Positions 31,363 to 41,885 are shown, counted from the stretch's first letter. The stretch is 64,000 nucleotides of DNA from Sva-07 sp963793335 (GCA_963793335.1 CAWBZS010000022.1:59734-123733), one strand, 5' to 3'. The notes: generated from the letters alone by a model not told the origin. A program made the numbers and translations.

Positions 31363-32330
31363 GGACTCGCGGGTAGGTAGCGAAAGGTGACCATCCACCG
31401 GTCGGGAGGTTGGCTCGATTTTCATATCGAGTGCGACCCAACAACGACGACCGGGGAGGTCACCGCACATCATCCGCGCTCTCGAACGCGATGTCCAGGA
31501 TGCCGTCTGGCAAACCATCAAACCCTTGCTCCCAGACCCGCCCGATCATCCGCTCGGCTGTCACCGTCCGCGCATCTCAGACCGGCTCTGCTTCCGTGGG
31601 ATCCTGATCCGACTCGTCACCGGAGCATCGTGGGTCGACATCGAATCGATCCTTGACTTCAAGGTCTCCGACACCACCCTGCGGACTCGTCGCGACGAGT
31701 GGATCACCGCTGGCGTGTTCGACCAGATCCACACCGAAGCCCTCGCCGCGTTCGACAAGATCATCGGCCTCGACCTCACCGGAAGTCTCCATCGACGGGT
31801 CGTCTGCACAAAGCGCCCTACGGCGGCGAAGGCACCGGCCGCAACCCGACCGATCGGGCCAAACTCGGCTGGAAGTGGTCCGTCGGCGTCGACCTGCACG
31901 GCGTGCCGATCGGCTGGGCGATCGACGGCGCGAACCGAAATGACGTCAAACTCCTCGAGCCCACACTCGACGCAATCGCAGCACACGGCCTGCTCGACGA
32001 TGTCGACACGATGCACCTCGACCGCGGCTACGACTACCCCAAGATCCGACGCCAACTGAACGCTGCTGGCCTCGACGACCTCGTCATCCAACGCCGCCGC
32101 CAACCCGGCGACGCCGATCGGCCAATGCCCATGCGGCTCGGGCTGCGATGGATCGTCGAAGCCACCAACTCATGGTTGTCGAACTTCGGCCAACTCCGCC
32201 GCAACACCGACCGCCGAACCCACCACCGACACGCCGCCCTCTGCTTGGCCACCACCATTTTGATCACGATGAAACTCATCGTCTGGCGCGACCGCTACTG
32301 CACGACCTGACCGCCTATCCGCTCAAGTCC
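31363..32330 (+). mobile_element. IS5-family insertion sequence, 968 bp, TAA target duplication
   Basis: The element begins GGACT and ends AGTCC, with partly conserved inverted ends of about 25 bases. TAA is present on both sides (31360-31362 and 32331-32333), a three-base duplication as in IS427-type IS5 relatives. It carries one transposase region on the plus strand. Removing the element and one TAA rejoins the two parts of a sulfotransferase gene, which supports the ends chosen; an in-frame TAA would remain, so a base error or an older lesion may also be present there. Confidence 0.85.
31526..32310 (+). CDS. IS5-family transposase, two overlapping frames
   Basis: The first frame covers DVQDAVWQTIKPLLPD (from about 31470, upstream of the first ATG), then RGILIRLVTGASWVDIESIL. 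After a change near 31790 the second frame gives VSIDGSSHKAPYGGEGTG, the first catalytic Asp region. DTMHLDRGYDYPKIRRQL and WIVEATNSWLSNFGQLRRN carry the later Asp and Glu. IS427-type members normally use two frames joined by programmed frameshifting, so this break may be natural, unlike others in the window. The true start is probably upstream of 31526, but no ATG, GTG or TTG is present in that frame back to the element end. Confidence 0.8.
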
Positions 32331-33164
32331 TAAGCCGCCATTCCCCGGATCCAGGCGCTGCTCGGTGACGTTCCCATTGTGATCATCCTGCGACACCCCG
32401 TGGATCTGGCTGTCTCCGCCTACCGACACATGCGGTCCAGGGGTTGGGAGCGCGGAATCGATAGAGGTCGCTCTCGAGAGCGAACCCGAACGAGGAGCTG
32501 CCCGGTGGGGCCCAGGGTTCTTCTACTGAGGATTGGCCGCGTACGGCGACGGGATCGAGGCCTACGTCGATGCGTTCTCACAGGTGAAGGTGCTTTTCCA
32601 CGAGATCTGGAGGAACAACCCGAAGCCATGGTGGCCTCGCTGTGCAAATTCCTCGGGCTGGGAGCCCACCCGTTGGAGTTCCAGGCCCGCTACAACCAGT
32701 CGAAGGTGAAGGCCGTTCCTCGCCCCCACCATCGGCTCCTGCGCCGGATGACCGATGACCTCCCGCGCACGTGGGTTCCGTCTGGGGTCCGGGCCCTCGG
32801 TCGTCGGTTCGCTGACCCCGGGGTCGTCGAAATCCGCGTGTCACCGAGCACCCGAGCCCGGTCGGTCGAGCGTCATGCCCACGACATCGATGTCGTCGAG
32901 CGCATCACCGGCCGCGACGTCGGCCGTTGGCGCACGTAAACGGCTCGGACCTGCGATGCAGTCGATCAGCGTTGAACGTTGCCCGACACCAAACAGCTGA
33001 CCGTTGCGGATTCGCCTGGCGATCTCATCGACCACTCGAGCTGTGGGGAGGTGCCATGCCCGGCAACACCGTGAATTCGCGTAAGGGCTATGTATGGTGG
33101 CGCGCCCGACGCGACCGGTGTGTCTGTCGGGTACGCAGCCGGCGACCACGAAGGAACAAGCGGT

Positions 33165-34858
33165 GTGACCTCCAGCAATGATCGAGGACGTCTCCGATTC
33201 GGCATCATGTGTCGCGGGACACGACTCGCCCAGTGGCAGGCGGACACGATCCGGCGGCTGCTGACCCTCGACGGGGTGTCACTGACGCTGTTGATCGCAG
33301 ACACGCGGACCAGCATGCGTTGGAGGAAAGGTCGATCGGCTTCGTCGGGTTGCAGGCAGCGACACCGCTCTGTGGGACGTCATTCAACAACGGCTACGTC
33401 GCACGGCGGTCCCGATCACTTACTCGCGTCGACTGTGGCGGCCTCTTCGAAGGCATCCCGGTGATCAACTCAGCACCACAGCTGCGAGGAAAGTTCAGCG
33501 AGTACTTCAGCTGAGAGCGACCTCGAGCAGATCCGGGCGCACGAACTGGACTTCATCCTTCGATTCGCATACGGCGATCATCCGTGGCGAGATCCTGACT
33601 GCTGCCCGCCACGGGGTCTGGTCGTTCCATCACGGCGACGAGCAGGTCTATCGGGGCAGCCCGCCGGCGTTCTGGGAAGTGGCCGACGACGCCCCGGCGA
33701 GCGGCGTGATCCTGCAGCGCCTCACCGACAGACTCGACGGTGGGATCGTGCTTCGCAAGGGGTGGTTCCGAACGACCCGCCACTCCTACGTGGCCAATAC
33801 CGATCAGGTGCACTTCGGCGGTACGGACTTTCCGGCGCAGGTGTGTCGGGACCTGCTCCGAGGCGACGCCGAGCTACCTCAGCCGCTCCACCGAGTTCGA
33901 CCGATGCACCGATCTACCTCAAGCCCACGAGACCGAGACGGTCGTGAAGTTCGCTGCGACGACCTCGGTCAGCGTTCGTCTCGCCGCCAGATCACCGAAC
34001 GTGGCGACCTGCGATCAATGGAACATAGGGCTGGTCCGTGCACCGATCGCCCGGTTTCTCGAGCCCGGGTTCGTTCCTGAGGTGGAGTGGTTCGTCGACG
34101 AACGGGGGCCGCGACCATTACCTGGCCGACCCGTTCGCTGCTCCCCGGCGGCAGCGCACTCGATCTCGCTCGCGGAGGACTACGACTACGAGCGCCGAAT
34201 CGGCACCATCGCCCGACTTAAGCCTCGATGACATGAGCCGCACAGCCAGTCGATATCGGTACCGCCAGCCACATCTCGTACCCCTACACGTTCCGATCAC
34301 GGAGAGACGGCCTACGTGGCAGCCCAGATCGCTGGACAGCAAGGCGTCTCACTACTCGACGATCGACGACGGGGGTGGAATCGATGCGGCCGGACATCTC
34401 GACATCGACGCCGAGACACTCGATCCGACGCTCGTTCGAACACGACGGGTGCTGGTGGCTGTTCTTCACCAAGCCGGGACCTCAGTCGCTTGACCGAACT
34501 CCATGTCTGGTGGGCAGACGATTTGTTCGGTGACTGGACGCCCCATGCCTGCAACCCGGTGAAGACCGACGTCCGATCGGCACGTCCAGGGGGCACCCCG
34601 TTTCACCACGACGGGTGTGCTGTACCGGCCCGCTCAGGACTGCTCTCGGACCTACGGTGGGGCGGTGAGCATCTGCCAGCATCGACGAGCTCACACCGGA
34701 AAGGCATTCGCCGAGACCGGTTGTGCGGGTCGTGGAACCGGACCCGGCGTGGCCCTATTCGCACGGGCATCCACACGCTCTCGGCGGCTGGTGATGTCAC
34801 GTTGCTCGACGCAAAGCGGCACGGTCTTCAACCGTCACGAAAGCGCAGTCTGAACTGA
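33165..34858 (+). CDS. formyltransferase-like protein with GINT1-type beta-propeller domain (many frameshifts)
   Basis: About 560 residues in at least six frame pieces with consistent order. The first half is a formyl-transferase fold: GVWSFHHGDEQVYRGSPPAF and SGVILQRLTDRLDGGIVLRK, as in methionyl-tRNA and sugar formyltransferases. The second half reads WNIGLVRAPIARFLEPGFVP, VEWFVDERG then RDHYLADPFA, then CWWLFFTKPGPQSL, DWTPHACNPVKTDVRSARPG and LYRPAQDCSRTYGGAV. These blocks match proteins with the glucosamine inositolphosphorylceramide transferase N-terminal-like domain, a five-bladed propeller related to family 43 glycosidases. It probably modifies an amino sugar or glycan of this locus. 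Start GTG 33165 is tentative; ATG 33090 is an alternative. Confidence 0.6.
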
Positions 34859-34897
34859 AAGCCCGACTCCGACGGCTCCGCCGCTGTCGGTGAACTC

Positions 34898-36054
34898 GTG
34901 AAGGTCACCTACGTCGTGAATGCGCTCGGTGAAGGCGGCACGGAGCGTTCGCTCGCCGACCTGCTGCCCGGGCTTCGCGATCGAAGGCATCGACACCCGG
35001 CATCATCACGCTTCGCAGCCGGGGGGACGAAGGCGTCGAGCCACTGTTGCGCTCGCAGGGCTTCGAGATCCACACGATCGGCTCGATCGGCTGGCTCCGA
35101 ACCCTCCGAGCACTTCGGCGCCTGATTCGCGACACAAGGGCCGGACATCGTCCACACGATGCTGTTCGAGGCGAATCTCTATGGTCGTCTGGCCACGATC
35201 GGCACGGGCACCCGCCTGGTGGTCAGCCTGGTGAACACCACCTACAGCGCTGCCCGCCTCGACGACCCACGGCTCGATCGCCGCAAGGTCCGCGCCGTTC
35301 AGGCGCTCGACACCGTTCTCGGGGCGATTCCGCACCGATCGCTTCCACGCCGTGTCCCGAGCGGTGAAGGACGACGCCGTCGCCGCATTGCGGCTCCCCG
35401 AGGACAAGGTGATCGTGATCGAACGCGGTCGCCGACCCGAAACGCTGCCAGCTGACAACGCCGGCCCGGCGGGCGGCGTGCCCGTCAGCAACTGGGCTGG
35501 CAACCGATGCCGAGGTGCTCGTGGCAGTGGGCCGACAGGAGTACCAGAAGGGGCATCGCTACCTGCTCGACGCGATGCACCAACTCGCAGACCGACCGAA
35601 CCTCGTGCTGCTGGTGGCGGGCAGGACCGGCAACGAGAGCGACGAGCTCCGACGGATCCTCGCCACGATGCCCGAGACCGCTGAGCGTGTGCGACTCCTC
35701 GGGCACCGCTCCGACGTCGCCGAGATACTCGCTGCCAGCGACCCGTTCGTGTTCCCCTCACTCTTCGAGGGCATGCCGGGTGCCGTGATCGAAGCGATGG
35801 CATCGGGACTGCCGATCGTCGCGTCGGACATCGAGCCGGTACGAGAAGTCGTCGACATCGGCACCAACGCCCTCCTGGTTCCATCGCGCGACGCATCGGC
35901 GCTCGCTGACGCGGTTCGAGAGCTGTTGGACGACCACTCGCGGATCAACGCCATGGGACGCCGCAGCCGAGAAATCTTCGACGAGCGGTTCACCATCGAA
36001 CGGTCGGTACATGGCTTCCTCGACTTGTACCGAGAACTCGCCCGGTGGACCTGA
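34898..36054 (+). CDS. glycosyltransferase family 4 (frameshifted)
   Basis: GT-B glycosyltransferase of about 380 residues: MKVTYVVNALGEGGTERSLA, then FEIHTIGSIGWLRTLRALRR, VHTMLFEANLYGRLATIGTG, and an unbroken C-terminal half from about 35510 with VAVGRQEYQKGHRYLLDAM and EGMPGAVIEAMASGLPIVA (complete E-x7-E). Four to five frame changes lie between 34975 and 35510. It is a paralogue of the protein at 20900-22058. It begins 40 bases after the formyltransferase-like gene, so the two were probably transcribed together and may act in succession on the same amino sugar. The donor sugar is unknown. Confidence 0.75.
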
Positions 36055-36072
36055 CCCGAGCCTGATGCGGCG

Positions 36073-37101
36073 TCAGAACAGTTCGATGTCGCCGAGGCTG
36101 AGCGCCCAGTTGGCGAGCGGGGGGAACCCGTGGTCGTTGACGGCTCGCCAGGTGAGCATCGGGCCGCCGCCGGGCAGGCCGACGTAGCCGGCTCGCGGGT
36201 TCGGCTGAGCCGATCCGGATCGCATAGCTGCAGCCGGCGTCGCCTCGCCGCCCGAGCAGCGAGGCGTTGCGTTGCGGTTGGCTCGCCGAACTCGGCGACC
36301 ACGGCCAACTCCTTGGCCTTGCCGCGCATGCGGGCCCGCACGATCACGGCACTGTCGCCGTCGTCGACCACCCGGTAGCCGAGCAGCGGCGTGCCGAATC
36401 GCCAGGCGAGGAACTCGTCGTCGACGTTGGTGCGGATCTCGCGCACGTCCGCGGGCGCGGCGCCTCGCCCGGCCGGGCCGGCGCCGGCCAGCCAGTCGAG
36501 CACCGGCACACCGACATCGAGTTCGCTCGACCAACGATCGGCGGGCACCCGCGACCGTGCAGCATCCAGCGCCCCCGACGGCCCCGTGGGGCGAACCGCC
36601 GCCGGAAGGCGGCCGACCTCCCGCCAGCCCATCTTCAGGTAGCCGGGCCGGCTCTGGTCGTTGGGGGTGTTGAACACGAAGTCGACCCCCTCGGCCTCCA
36701 CCGACGTCAAGCCGTGCATCGTCAACGCTCGGAACAGGCCACGGCCCTGGTAGTCGGGGTCGGTGGCGGTGTCGACCGCACGCACCGCCCGCAGCACCTC
36801 GCCGCCGCGCACGAACTCCCAGCGCATCAACGCCCGGAACGCCACGATCCGGTCACCGTCGGTGGCCACCCACATCGGCGACGGGCCGAACCGGTTGGTG
36901 TCGTGCTTCCACGCGAACAACTCGGGATACCGGGGGTCGCCGTCGCTGCCCAGCGAACGCTGCAGCAGCGTGATGATCGCGTCGCGATCGTCGGCCTCGG
37001 CGGGACGGATGTCGAGCGACGGCGCAGTCGCGGCTCGGCGACGTGGCCAGGTGTTCGTCGACGCGGGCCACGTCGACAGCCGAGTGTGGTGCGTGCGACA
37101 T
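36073..37101 (-). CDS. GNAT-family N-acetyltransferase (frameshifted)
   Basis: About 340 residues. The N-terminal domain is a GNAT fold: SLDIRPAEADDRDAIITLLQ, VRAVDTATDPDYQGRGLFRA (acetyl-CoA-binding QGRGLF, a variant of Q/RxxGxG/A) and FNTPNDQSRPGYLKMGWREV. The second half repeats a weaker fold ending ALSLGDIELF. Such double-domain acetyltransferases occur in capsule loci and acylate amino sugars. The start is taken at ATG 37101, inside the 3' end of the upstream GT4. However, the acetyltransferase frame is open into that GT4 with no stop between them, so a fused protein is possible. A frame change lies near 37030 and another near 36240. Confidence 0.68.
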
Positions 37102-38194
37102 CGCTCGTAGGTCGCCTCGATCTCGGCGACCGTTCGCTCGACCGCGAACTCCGGCGCCCGAGCGCGCCGCGGCGTCGCCGAGCCGCTCGCACAGCTCGGG
37201 ATCGGTGGCCAGGCGTTCGATCGCGTCGGCCAACGACGCCGAATCGCCCGGCGGCACCAGCAGCGCATCGACGCCGTCGTGGAGTTCCTCGGCCATGCCG
37301 CCGACGTCGGTGGCCACGATCGGCAGCCCGATCGCCAGCGCCTCCATCACCGCCACCGGCAGGCCCTCCCACTTCGACGCCAGCGTGAACGCGTCGCACG
37401 CCGCCATCACCCGTGTGGCGTCGTTGCGGAAACCGGTGAGGATCACCCGGTCGCCGAGGCCAAGCGACGCGTGCAGCGCCCTGATCTCGGCGTCCTGCGG
37501 GCCCTGACCGATCGCCACGATGCGCACCGCCGACGTTCCGGTCGGCCAGCAGCCGGGCCGCTCCGAGCAGGTTCGGGTAGTCCTTCTGGGGCCGGAAGTT
37601 CGCTGCGGTGACCACCACGAACTCGTCGTCGCCGATGCCGAACTCGGCGCGCACCTCGGCCCGATGCGCCCGCTCGGCGGCCACCCGCTCGATGTCGATG
37701 CCGTGGCGAAGGGTGACCGCCCGCTCGCCCACCGGGCCACGCATCGAGCTCGCGGACCTCGTCGGTGACGGCGAACGACGCGTCGTCCCACCGGCTGGTG
37801 ATGCGGTTGACGAGCCGGGTCGGCAGGCGGTGCGTCTCCCAGCGGTTGTGCTCGGTGCTCACCAGCTCCGGGCGGGCGTCGGCCCGCATGAACCGGGTGG
37901 CGAGCCGCGCCACCGCGGCCGGCAGCGGGCGAGTGCACGTGCACGACGTCGTAGTCGCCGGAGCGAACGAGCTTCGCCAGACGCAACGGCCAGCGGCGAT
38001 CGGTGCGCTTGCGTGCTCAGGCAGTGCGTGCGCACGCCTGCGGACTCGAGCTCGCCGACGAGGTGGTCCTTCCACGGCAACACGTAGGCGCACTCGATGT
38101 CGAAGCGCTGCTGGTCGTGCGCACCGGCCGCGGCAACGAGCAGACGCTCGGCTCCACCGGGCCCGAGGCCCTTCACCACCCACAGGACCCGCAT
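37075..38194 (-). CDS. glycosyltransferase family 4 (frameshifted)
   Basis: GT-B glycosyltransferase of about 370 residues. It starts MRVLWVVKGLGPGGAERLLV, then VVHVHSPAAG. After several frame changes (about 38010, 37900, 37720 and 37530) the donor domain reads VRIVAIGQGPQDAEIRALHA, DRVILTGFRNDATRVMAAC and EGLPVAVMEALAIGLPIVAT with E-x7-E. The C-terminus (FAVERTVAEIEATYERC) runs without a stop into the acetyltransferase frame, so the end given is approximate. It is divergent from the DUF4012 gene. The role is inferred from the family: one sugar transfer in glycan assembly. Confidence 0.72.
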
Positions 38195-38270
38195 GGGCAC
38201 GGAGGCTACCGGCGCCACCCGCGCCCGTTGCCGCCGATCAGCACCCACGGCGGGCGATACTGGGCGCCCC

Positions 38271-40573
38271 ATGTCGAAGAACCGGCGCAACGCCATCAGC
38301 TACAACGACAACATCGCCATCACCGCCGTGGCCGCAGCGTCGGGGATCCTCGCGGCCTTCTCCGAATGCGTCGCCAACCGGGGCCACCCTGCCCGACATC
38401 GTCGTGGTCGGAGCGTTCGCCGCCCTGATCACCTGGCTCGGCGCGTCCGCGCCCTGGTGGGCGTTGATGGGCGGCGCCGGCATCGCCGTGATCGGCGCGC
38501 ACCGCGGACCGTTCGTGTGGCTCGTGCTCGCCACCATCGCGTTCACCGGCAGTGCCTGGATCGGTTGGAACCGCGCCAATCAGCCCATCGTCCGGTCGGT
38601 GATCGCCGCCGTCGTCGTCCAGGTCGTGCTGCGCCTCGAATGGAACGAGTTCTTCTTCTTCTCCGGGCTGCTCGCCGCCGCCGCAATGGGCACGATCGGT
38701 GTCTCGGGCTATGTCCGGCGCCGGAAGTACGTCCGCAAGCGCATTCGGTGGGGCGCTCGTCGGTGTCGGCGCGTTGGCTGTGATCGCGGTCGCAGGGCTC
38801 GGAGTGGCCGCAGTGCAGGCCCAGAGCACCGCCCGCAGCGGCTACGTCGGGCTGCTCGACGGGCTCGAGTTCCTGCAGGATGGCGAGATCGCCGACGCCC
38901 AGGTCGCGCTGCAAGCAAGCGTCCGCCGACCTCGACGACGCAGGAGAGGCGCTCAACAGCCCGTTGACCCAACTCGCCCGATTCGTGCCGGCGCTCGCCC
39001 AGAACCGCAATGCCGGCGCCGACGTGCTCGCCGACGCTGCCGACGCGGCCGCGTCGGCGGCCAACACGCTGCAGTTCGTCGACCTCGACCAACTCCAGGT
39101 GGTCAACGGCGGCGTCGACATCGACTCGCTCGCCGTGCTCGAACCCCCACTCACCGATCTGGAAGAAACCGTCCGCGACCTCAGCGACACGCTGGTCGAG
39201 GCCGATTCGGGCTGGCTCGTGCCACCGATCAAGTCACGCCTCGACACCGGCATCCGCCGCGCCGACCAAGCCGCACACCAGGCTGAGGCAACTGCCGCTG
39301 CCGCCCGTGTGGGGCCCGACCTGCTCGGAGCCGACGAACCACGCACCTACCTGCTCGCCTTCGTCAACAACGCCGAGGCGCGGGGCACGTCGGGACTGAT
39401 GGGCAACTGGACCGAGATCACCATCGACGACGGCCAGATCGAAGTCACCGGCCGAAGGCCGCACCGCCGACCTCCAGACCCCCGACCTCTACGACTTCGA
39501 CCTCCAGGCAACCGACGAGTACCTCGACCGCTACTCGGCCTACGGCGCCGGGTACAACGGGGGCACCTCCGTGAAGTACTGGAGCAACGTCACCATCCCC
39601 GCCGACATGCCGAGCGTCGGCAGCGTCATGGCCCAGATGTACGAGGCGTCGACCGGCCGACCAGTCGACGGCGTGTTCGTGATCGACCCCGCCGGCATCG
39701 CCGGTCTGCTGGACATCACCGGCCCGGTCGAACTCACCGACATCGGCCAGACCATCAACGCGCAGCAACGCCCAGCAGTTCCTCACCGTCGACCAGTACG
39801 AGTTCGCCGAGAACGAGCGCGAAGACCTGCTGACCGCCGTCACCGACGCCACCGTCGACAACGTGCTCAACTCCACCCTTCCCCCACCGCAACAGATGGC
39901 GCTCGACACTCGCCCCCGCCGTCCTCAACGGCCACATCTCCGGCTGGGCGGCACGGCCCGCCGAGCAGGAACTGATGGAACTCGTCGGCATGGACGCCTC
40001 ACTCCCGGTGATCCGCACCCCCGGCACCGACGGCATCGCCGTGGTCAACATCAACCGCAGCGCCAACAAGATCGACAGCTTCCTGGAACGCACCATCGAC
40101 TACCGGCCCTGTCGTCAACGAGGGCACCGGCTTCGCCGAAGCGACGATCACGGTGAGCCTCACCAACACCGCGCCCACCAGCGGGCTACGACGACTACGT
40201 CATCGGCAACGGCGTCGACCTCCCGGTCGGCTCCAACCGGACGGTGCTCGACATCTCGACACGCCTCGGCGTCGCCGCGGCGACCGTCGACGGCGAGCCG
40301 GTCGCCCCGTACACGTTCCCCGAACTCGGCTACAACGTGCACAGCTCACTGATCGTCATCCCGCCCGGCGAGACCGTGGTGGTCGAACTGGAGCTGGCGG
40401 GCGACCTCGGCGCCGGCGACTACGAACTCGTCTACCGCCCGCAGCCGCTCCCCAACCCCGACACGCTGGTGGTCGATGCCCGCACCAGCGGCGGCAGCCA
40501 GATCTTCGCCTACGACGGCGTGCTCGAACGCCGAAGCGTGTTGAGCGCCGACGGCGTCAGGGCGTGGCGCTGA
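38271..40573 (+). CDS. DUF4012 membrane protein (many frameshifts)
   Basis: About 765 residues. The N-terminal 160 residues hold several membrane helices (GAFAALITWLGASAPWWALM, then SAWIGWNRANQPIVRSVIAA); after a final helix (AVIAVAGLGVAAVQAQSTAR) comes a long extracytoplasmic part. The blocks LLAFVNNAEARGTSGLMGNW and GIAGLLDITGPVEL are characteristic of DUF4012, a family of unknown function common beside actinobacterial surface-glycan genes. At least seven frame changes occur (about 38380, 38755, 38915, 39455, 39765, 39905, 40110). Those I examined look like one missing base in a GC run. It ends at TGA 40571-40573. The start ATG at 38271 opens divergently from the GT4. Confidence 0.7.
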
Positions 40574-41282
40574 CGCTCGTTGTTGCCGGAATCGGGCTCG
40601 CCACCGGCGGCGTCCAACACCTTCACCGCGACGACAGCGATCGCGAACGACACGACCGCCGCTCCGTCGCCGCTGCTCCAGCCGCGACCGCACCTGATTC
40701 TGCGATGCCGCCCGTACGCGCCACCGCGGCCGCTCCGACCGCACCGATCGCGATCACCGCACCCGCGGCCAGCGGCGTCCGGATCGGCCCGACGATGCCG
40801 ACCACACCGACGAGCACGACGAGCACCAGCGGCCACCATGCGAACAGCGCTCCAACGAGCGCGCTCTGACGCCCGGCGGCGCCGAGCATCCCGGCCCAGA
40901 GCACTCCGGCGCCGGCCACCGCATACCACTCGAGGCCGACTTGGCGGCGACCGATCAGCTCGATCCCGGCCACCAGCAGTGGCAGCAACGCAGCAATCTC
41001 GAAGTGGTCCGTCTCGGGCACGCAGAGATACATGATCGCCAACACCAGCAACAGCGTCGCCGGCACCACGCCCGGGAACGGCAGCAATCGGCGGAGCGTC
41101 GCGAACACGTCGAACCCGCCGATCGCGAGCACCAAGGTCAGCAACGCCGCCCACCACCGGTCACCCTCGCCATAGCCCGAGGCGCCGTAGGTGGTGATGA
41201 TCACCACGAGGCCGACCGCCGCACCGATCGCATGGTGCGTCGAGAGCAGCGGCGTCCTCGAGGTGGTGTCGGTCACCAACAC
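40510..41282 (-). CDS. polytopic membrane protein of unknown function (one frameshift)
   Basis: About 240 residues with seven or eight hydrophobic helices, starting MLVTDTTSRTPLLSTHHAIG; helices include AAVGLVVIITTYGASGY, WWAALLTLVLAIGGFDVFA, VPATLLLVLAIMYLCV and LVLVVLVGVVGIVGPIRTPL. The frame changes near 40690, and the last helix (VVSFAIAVVAVKVLDAA) is read in another frame. The exact stop is unclear and lies between 40510 and 40557, slightly overlapping the convergent DUF4012 gene. No catalytic motif is seen and I do not recognise the family. It is divergent from the phosphatase gene. Confidence 0.55.
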
Positions 41283-41336
41283 AGTGTGCCACCAACGATG
41301 TTGGTGGCGAGCCCATCACACGGCCACACTCGCGGG

Positions 41337-41885
41337 GTGGTATCGAGCCTGGTCGCACTCGCGGTGTGCACACACAACCGCACACGGTCGGTGATGATGG
41401 CCGCACTGTTCCAGGAGCACGCAACGGCGAAGGGAGTGGCTGCAACCACGATGTCGGCCGGCACCACTCGGGGCGGCGAGCCACCCACCGACACCGCGGT
41501 GCGGCTGCTGGCCGCACGCAACATCGACGTGGCACGCCATCAGAGCACGGCGATCTCCGATTCGAGCATCGCCGCCGCCGACATCGTCTTCGCCGCCGAA
41601 CAGGCCCACGTGATCTCGATCGCCGGGCGCTGGCCTGATGCGTTCGCTCGCACGTTCACCCTGACCGAACTGGTGACGCTCGGTGACGGCGTCGGCCCCA
41701 TCGGGACGCGCCCACTCACCGACTGGCTCGCCGAGATCAACGACGGCCGCCCACGCGGGCTCGACTACCTCGATGCTCACGTCGGCGAGATCGACGACCC
41801 GACCGGCAAGGCGCCGTCGGTCTGGGCAGCATCGTTCGCTCAGATCGACGACCTCACCAACCGGCTGGCTGCGCTGCTCACCTGA
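41337..41885 (+). CDS. low-molecular-weight protein tyrosine phosphatase family
   Basis: 182 residues in an intact frame, start GTG 41337 (VVSSLVALAVCTHNRTRSV). The signature loop Cys-x5-Arg is CTHNRTRS; the usual form is CxGNxCRS, so the loop is variant but keeps the nucleophile Cys and Arg. TTMSAGTTRGGEPPTDTAVR and a late DDPTGK segment (normally DP with a catalytic Asp) also fit the fold. In polysaccharide loci such phosphatases reverse the autophosphorylation of the Wzz-associated tyrosine kinase, here encoded at 129-1943. An arsenate-reductase-like role is less likely by context. It is followed after 23 bases by a deacetylase gene on the same strand. Confidence 0.68.
   Translation: MVSSLVALAVCTHNRTRSVMMAALFQEHATAKGVAATTMSAGTTRGGEPPTDTAVRLLAARNIDVARHQSTAISDSSIAAADIVFAAEQAHVISIAGRWPDAFARTFTLTELVTLGDGVGPIGTRPLTDWLAEINDGRPRGLDYLDAHVGEIDDPTGKAPSVWAASFAQIDDLTNRLAALLT

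Larger units (their letters stand above)
31267..32939 (+). pseudogene. sulfotransferase gene interrupted by an IS5-family element and lacking its 5' end
   Basis: Left of the insertion, the frame reads RRGEASVTYLLYH, the GEAxPxYL block of carbohydrate sulfotransferases. Right of it, AIPRIQALLGDVPIVIILRH then PVDLAVSAYRHM continues the 3'-phosphate-binding region in the usual order. The C-terminal part then reads AFSQVKVLFHEDLEEQPEAM with several frame changes, ending at 32939. The PAPS loop that should lie about 70 codons upstream is absent: that DNA is occupied by the start of the peptide synthetase on the other strand. So the gene lost its 5' third where the synthetase operon begins and was separately split by the insertion. 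It cannot make an active enzyme. Confidence 0.75.

Noticed and set aside
31526..32310. IS5 transposase frame break counted as sequence error
   Set aside because: Related IS5 (IS427-type) elements naturally encode the transposase in two frames with programmed frameshifting, so this break may be genuine.
35559..37268. Long minus-strand open frame spanning an acetyltransferase and part of a plus-strand GT4
   Set aside because: Only its first two thirds carry GNAT blocks. The part before 36073 is antisense to the unbroken donor domain of the GT4 and appears because of a missed base near 36240.
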